DNA of 64,000 nucleotides, taken from NCBI GenBank assembly GCA_024336345.1, contig JANFOG010000011.1, forward strand, positions 372,001 through 436,000, written 5' to 3'. This document shows, one piece after another, positions 61,783-64,000 of this stretch (within the stretch, counting starts at the first letter, position 1; each line of letters starts with the position of its first letter). The notes under the pieces were generated by a model, which saw only the letters and a list, made by a program, of their open reading frames with translations, did no database searches and was not told the DNA's origin. This DNA comes from Mariannaea sp. PMI_226 (lineage: Eukaryota; Ascomycota; Sordariomycetes; Hypocreales; Nectriaceae). The position numbers and the translations under genes are program-made.

Positions 61783-62458
61783 TGTCAGTGAATAGTTGAC
61801 TCTCTTGATCCGTTGCCGTGGAATTGCGCTCCTCTCAATCATTTTGACCTGTTGACTGGTATTCGTAGCCACGCTAAGAAAAAAGAATCCGTCCCATGCC
61901 TAATCATTGTCTGATGGTGTAGACCCTTGGATTTGTTTTAACTAAGGTTATTAGTTGCTCGCACCAGCACTTTGGGCACATGACATATCCAGAAATGACA
62001 CCAAGACAACTCACTGGCACTCAACCAAATTAGCTTGCACCAATCAACTTCAGGGTCCTCTTCTAGACCGTATGGAAGCTTCGGTGGGCTGCATCAGATC
62101 ATTCTAAGGACAACTCTATCTGCCATGCACACACGCACACAACACGAAATATCATCGAAAAAAAGGACAATCTGTGGCTGTTATTCCTGTTTAACTAGGT
62201 GCGCAGTACATGCTGGATTTTGTTTTTACAAGTAAAGCTAATAATGTACAAGTAGCTCTCTATATACGTAATGCGTCGTGGTATACAAACATCGCTCTTC
62301 CGATCTTGCCGTCTCCTCATGCGCCTTGCACATGACCAGTTTTCATCTTACACTAACCCACCGCCTCATGCCGAGCACACCGAGCTCATAGCCGATGGCG
62401 GTCACGCCTGGTTCATGACTCTCCTAGTAATAGTATGGCATTGACGTCTGTTCATGTA

Positions 62459-64000
62459 TTATAATTTTTGCGCATCCAGCGTCTTCCAATTCGAGCCACC
62501 CCTTCTCCAGGGGGCGAGTCCGGCCCATGGCCATTTCCACTTTGAAGCTGAATCACAGACTCCATACTCTGTTGTTGTCGTTGTCGTCGTCGCCTTCACC
62601 GCTCCAGTTGACGCTTGCTTGCGATCCCGGTGTTGCTGATATGATTCCCTGAGGAACCCAGCCGTTGAAGCCCGGAACTCAAGAGAAAGGTCCTCGGAGC
62701 CAAGCAAGGTGCACTCAATCAACTGAGTAGCCTTTTTGGATTTCTCGATCTGAGTCGATAGACTCTCGATTTGCAAGACTCTGCTGATGGATGCTTTCCG
62801 GGCGTCGTCCAGCTTGGATTTCGCTTGACGGTCTTCGAAGCCCGCCCAGTCTGATTCTGAGGCGGCACCAGCTCGGGCGAGAGCCTCCATCAACAGTGCG
62901 AGCTTTTCGTAGGAAATACCCAGATTTCTTACCATTGAGTTGGAAACCTCATGGACAGAACTATTTAGGCCACAGAGATCGACAATGTAGTAAAGCTGCC
63001 TGGCTAACGCTGAATTCTGATCAAGCAACTGAGACGCCAGGCTGTTTTGACACTTTGTGATGCCGCGTACGAGGTCTACCGCAGCCTTCCAATCCAAGTT
63101 CCAAAGACACTCGTCAAAGAGATGCTGGACGATTCTCGTGCTCAGTCGAATGTTGGCTTGCATGCAGCTTATGAAAACCGCTACAGCCTGATCGAGTACA
63201 CGGAAGTGAACAAGGCCTTTGATAAGCGCTTCTAGTAGGGGTCGATCGATTGGGAACATGGCCCAGACCCAGTCGCCCGTGTGCGTGTAACCTCTATCCA
63301 CAACCCATTCCTTCGAAGTAAGCCCCTGGGTAACATCGTGGATATGCCTTCGACCCAGTTTTGCGCCGATCTCTTCATCGAGCCCGACTATGCGCGAGAT
63401 AGCGCGGAAAAATCGGCCATGATTATTCGTCTCTCTGTAATGGTGGAGGATGGCAACATATGTAGAGGGTGTGGGAATTATACGGCGGCGGTAGAAGAAG
63501 GAGTCGACCAACGCTTCCGCTAAATTATGATTATTGCGTTTGGTGAAACCGACGATGAGGGTGTTGAATGTATGCATATCTGGAGGGTGGGAAGCGATGA
63601 GCATGTTGTAACAGACTCTACCAACCATTTCTTTGAGTCCAAGGTGTGTTGAGTTGACAATCCCTCTCAACCGCTGGTTCAAGGTATGCCTATTATCCCT
63701 TGCTCCAGCACTGTCAATAGATTCGTAAGTATACGCCGATGTGCTACTTGAAGCCAATACGCGAGCTTGATCGAAACTGGGACTGTCAGAGCGAGATCTG
63801 TCATGGGCCTCTGCACGGTCCAGAAGTTGGTTGACGACGTGCTTCACTGTCTTGAAGTCGTTGTGTAATTGCCGGCGGGTTTGTGGAGTTCGTCGTCGAA
63901 TTGCTGGGTCCATCTCTTCGTCCATGATCGCACGCTCAAGGCGCTCGTAGTCTGTCATTCTCAAATCGTCCAGCGTTGTCTTCCTGACATTGTAATAGTT
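62459..64000 (-). CDS. Pentatricopeptide-repeat-like protein, partial (5' end outside window)
   Basis: The frame is open from the TAA stop at 62459 to the right edge (514 codons) without a convincing start. The first ATG inside (63958, MTDYERLERA) sits in apparently continuous coding sequence, so I treat the gene as truncated by the window. Helix-turn-helix pairs of ~35 residues look like PPR repeats: MHTFNTLIVGFTKRNNHNLA, IIPTPSTYVAILHHYRETNN, PLLEALIKGLVHFRVLDQAV. Fungal PPR proteins usually act in mitochondria on RNA stability or translation, but the N-terminus that would show a targeting signal is missing. The C-terminus is Thr-rich (a run of seven Thr from a CGT/TGT-type repeat), followed by a Trp-rich end (KWKWPWAGLAPWRRGG). 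PPR assignment is moderate; a TPR-like helical repeat protein is the alternative. Confidence 0.7.
   Translation of the reverse strand, partial: NYYNVRKTTLDDLRMTDYERLERAIMDEEMDPAIRRRTPQTRRQLHNDFKTVKHVVNQLLDRAEAHDRSRSDSPSFDQARVLASSSTSAYTYESIDSAGARDNRHTLNQRLRGIVNSTHLGLKEMVGRVCYNMLIASHPPDMHTFNTLIVGFTKRNNHNLAEALVDSFFYRRRIIPTPSTYVAILHHYRETNNHGRFFRAISRIVGLDEEIGAKLGRRHIHDVTQGLTSKEWVVDRGYTHTGDWVWAMFPIDRPLLEALIKGLVHFRVLDQAVAVFISCMQANIRLSTRIVQHLFDECLWNLDWKAAVDLVRGITKCQNSLASQLLDQNSALARQLYYIVDLCGLNSSVHEVSNSMVRNLGISYEKLALLMEALARAGAASESDWAGFEDRQAKSKLDDARKASISRVLQIESLSTQIEKSKKATQLIECTLLGSEDLSLEFRASTAGFLRESYQQHRDRKQASTGAVKATTTTTTTEYGVCDSASKWKWPWAGLAPWRRGGSNWKTLDAQKL

Larger units (their letters stand above)
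60638..62458. other. Intergenic region with SPX-GDPD promoter
   Basis: About 1.8 kb containing the SPX-GDPD promoter and the 3' flank of the pentatricopeptide-like gene. It holds a CACGTG site, a GTACGTAC-rich stretch near 61030-61060 and an 11-bp tandem repeat at 61731. No supported gene. Confidence 0.5.

Overview
The window is nuclear DNA of a filamentous ascomycete, most likely a Sordariomycete of the order Hypocreales (Fusarium- or Trichoderma-like). Genes are cut by many short introns (about 50-190 nt) with GTAAGT/GTGAGT-type donors and CTAAC/CTGAC branch sites. Protein sequences are of fungal type, a nuclear tRNA carries an intron, and intergenic DNA is rich in CT/GA tracts and microsatellites. 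Species cannot be fixed by reading alone. No prokaryotic, viral or intact transposon gene was seen.

Layout. 1-331: last exon of ribosomal protein uS5 (RPS2), + strand. 623-4737 (-): a five-exon gene for a ~1305-residue protein I do not recognise. 8.1-10.4 kb (+): an LDB19-type arrestin gene behind a long, almost AUG-free leader with one Arg/Leu-rich uORF. 11.6 kb (-): an intron-containing tRNA-Leu(UAG), 245 bp from SEN54 (+), which encodes a subunit of the enzyme that removes such introns. 18.1-22.3 kb (+): a gene for a nuclear-looking 786-residue protein with a duplicated domain, a 759-nt AUG-free leader and a 1.15-kb intron. From 24 kb to the end every recognised gene is on the minus strand: ZPR1, an RNase P/MRP Rpr2/Snm1-family subunit, an NAD(P)-dependent ketoreductase of the GRE2 family, the mitochondrial i-AAA protease YME1/IAP-1, a four-finger C2H2 transcription factor, an SPX-ankyrin-GDPD protein (GDE1-like), and a pentatricopeptide-like protein running off the right edge.

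Themes. Three loci concern tRNA and RNA processing (intron-bearing tRNA-Leu, SEN54, Rpr2/Snm1 family). This is ordinary housekeeping content, not a cluster with shared regulation that I can demonstrate. The SPX-GDPD gene should release phosphate or glycerol phosphate from glycerophosphodiesters, and a CACGTG site of the Pho4/NUC-1 type lies about 0.6 kb upstream of its start.

The most unusual parts are non-coding. Upstream of the C2H2 gene, 1348 nt contain no ATG at all on the gene's strand but about 28 on the other strand, which marks a very long scanned 5' leader. Beyond it lies a ~19-kb stretch (37.2-56.5 kb) with no gene I can support, full of homopolymer and microsatellite tracts. I found no convincing new enzymatic or defence-type system. 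The long leaders, the uORF and the desert are what deserve a second look. All splice sites were placed by eye; no search or alignment was run.
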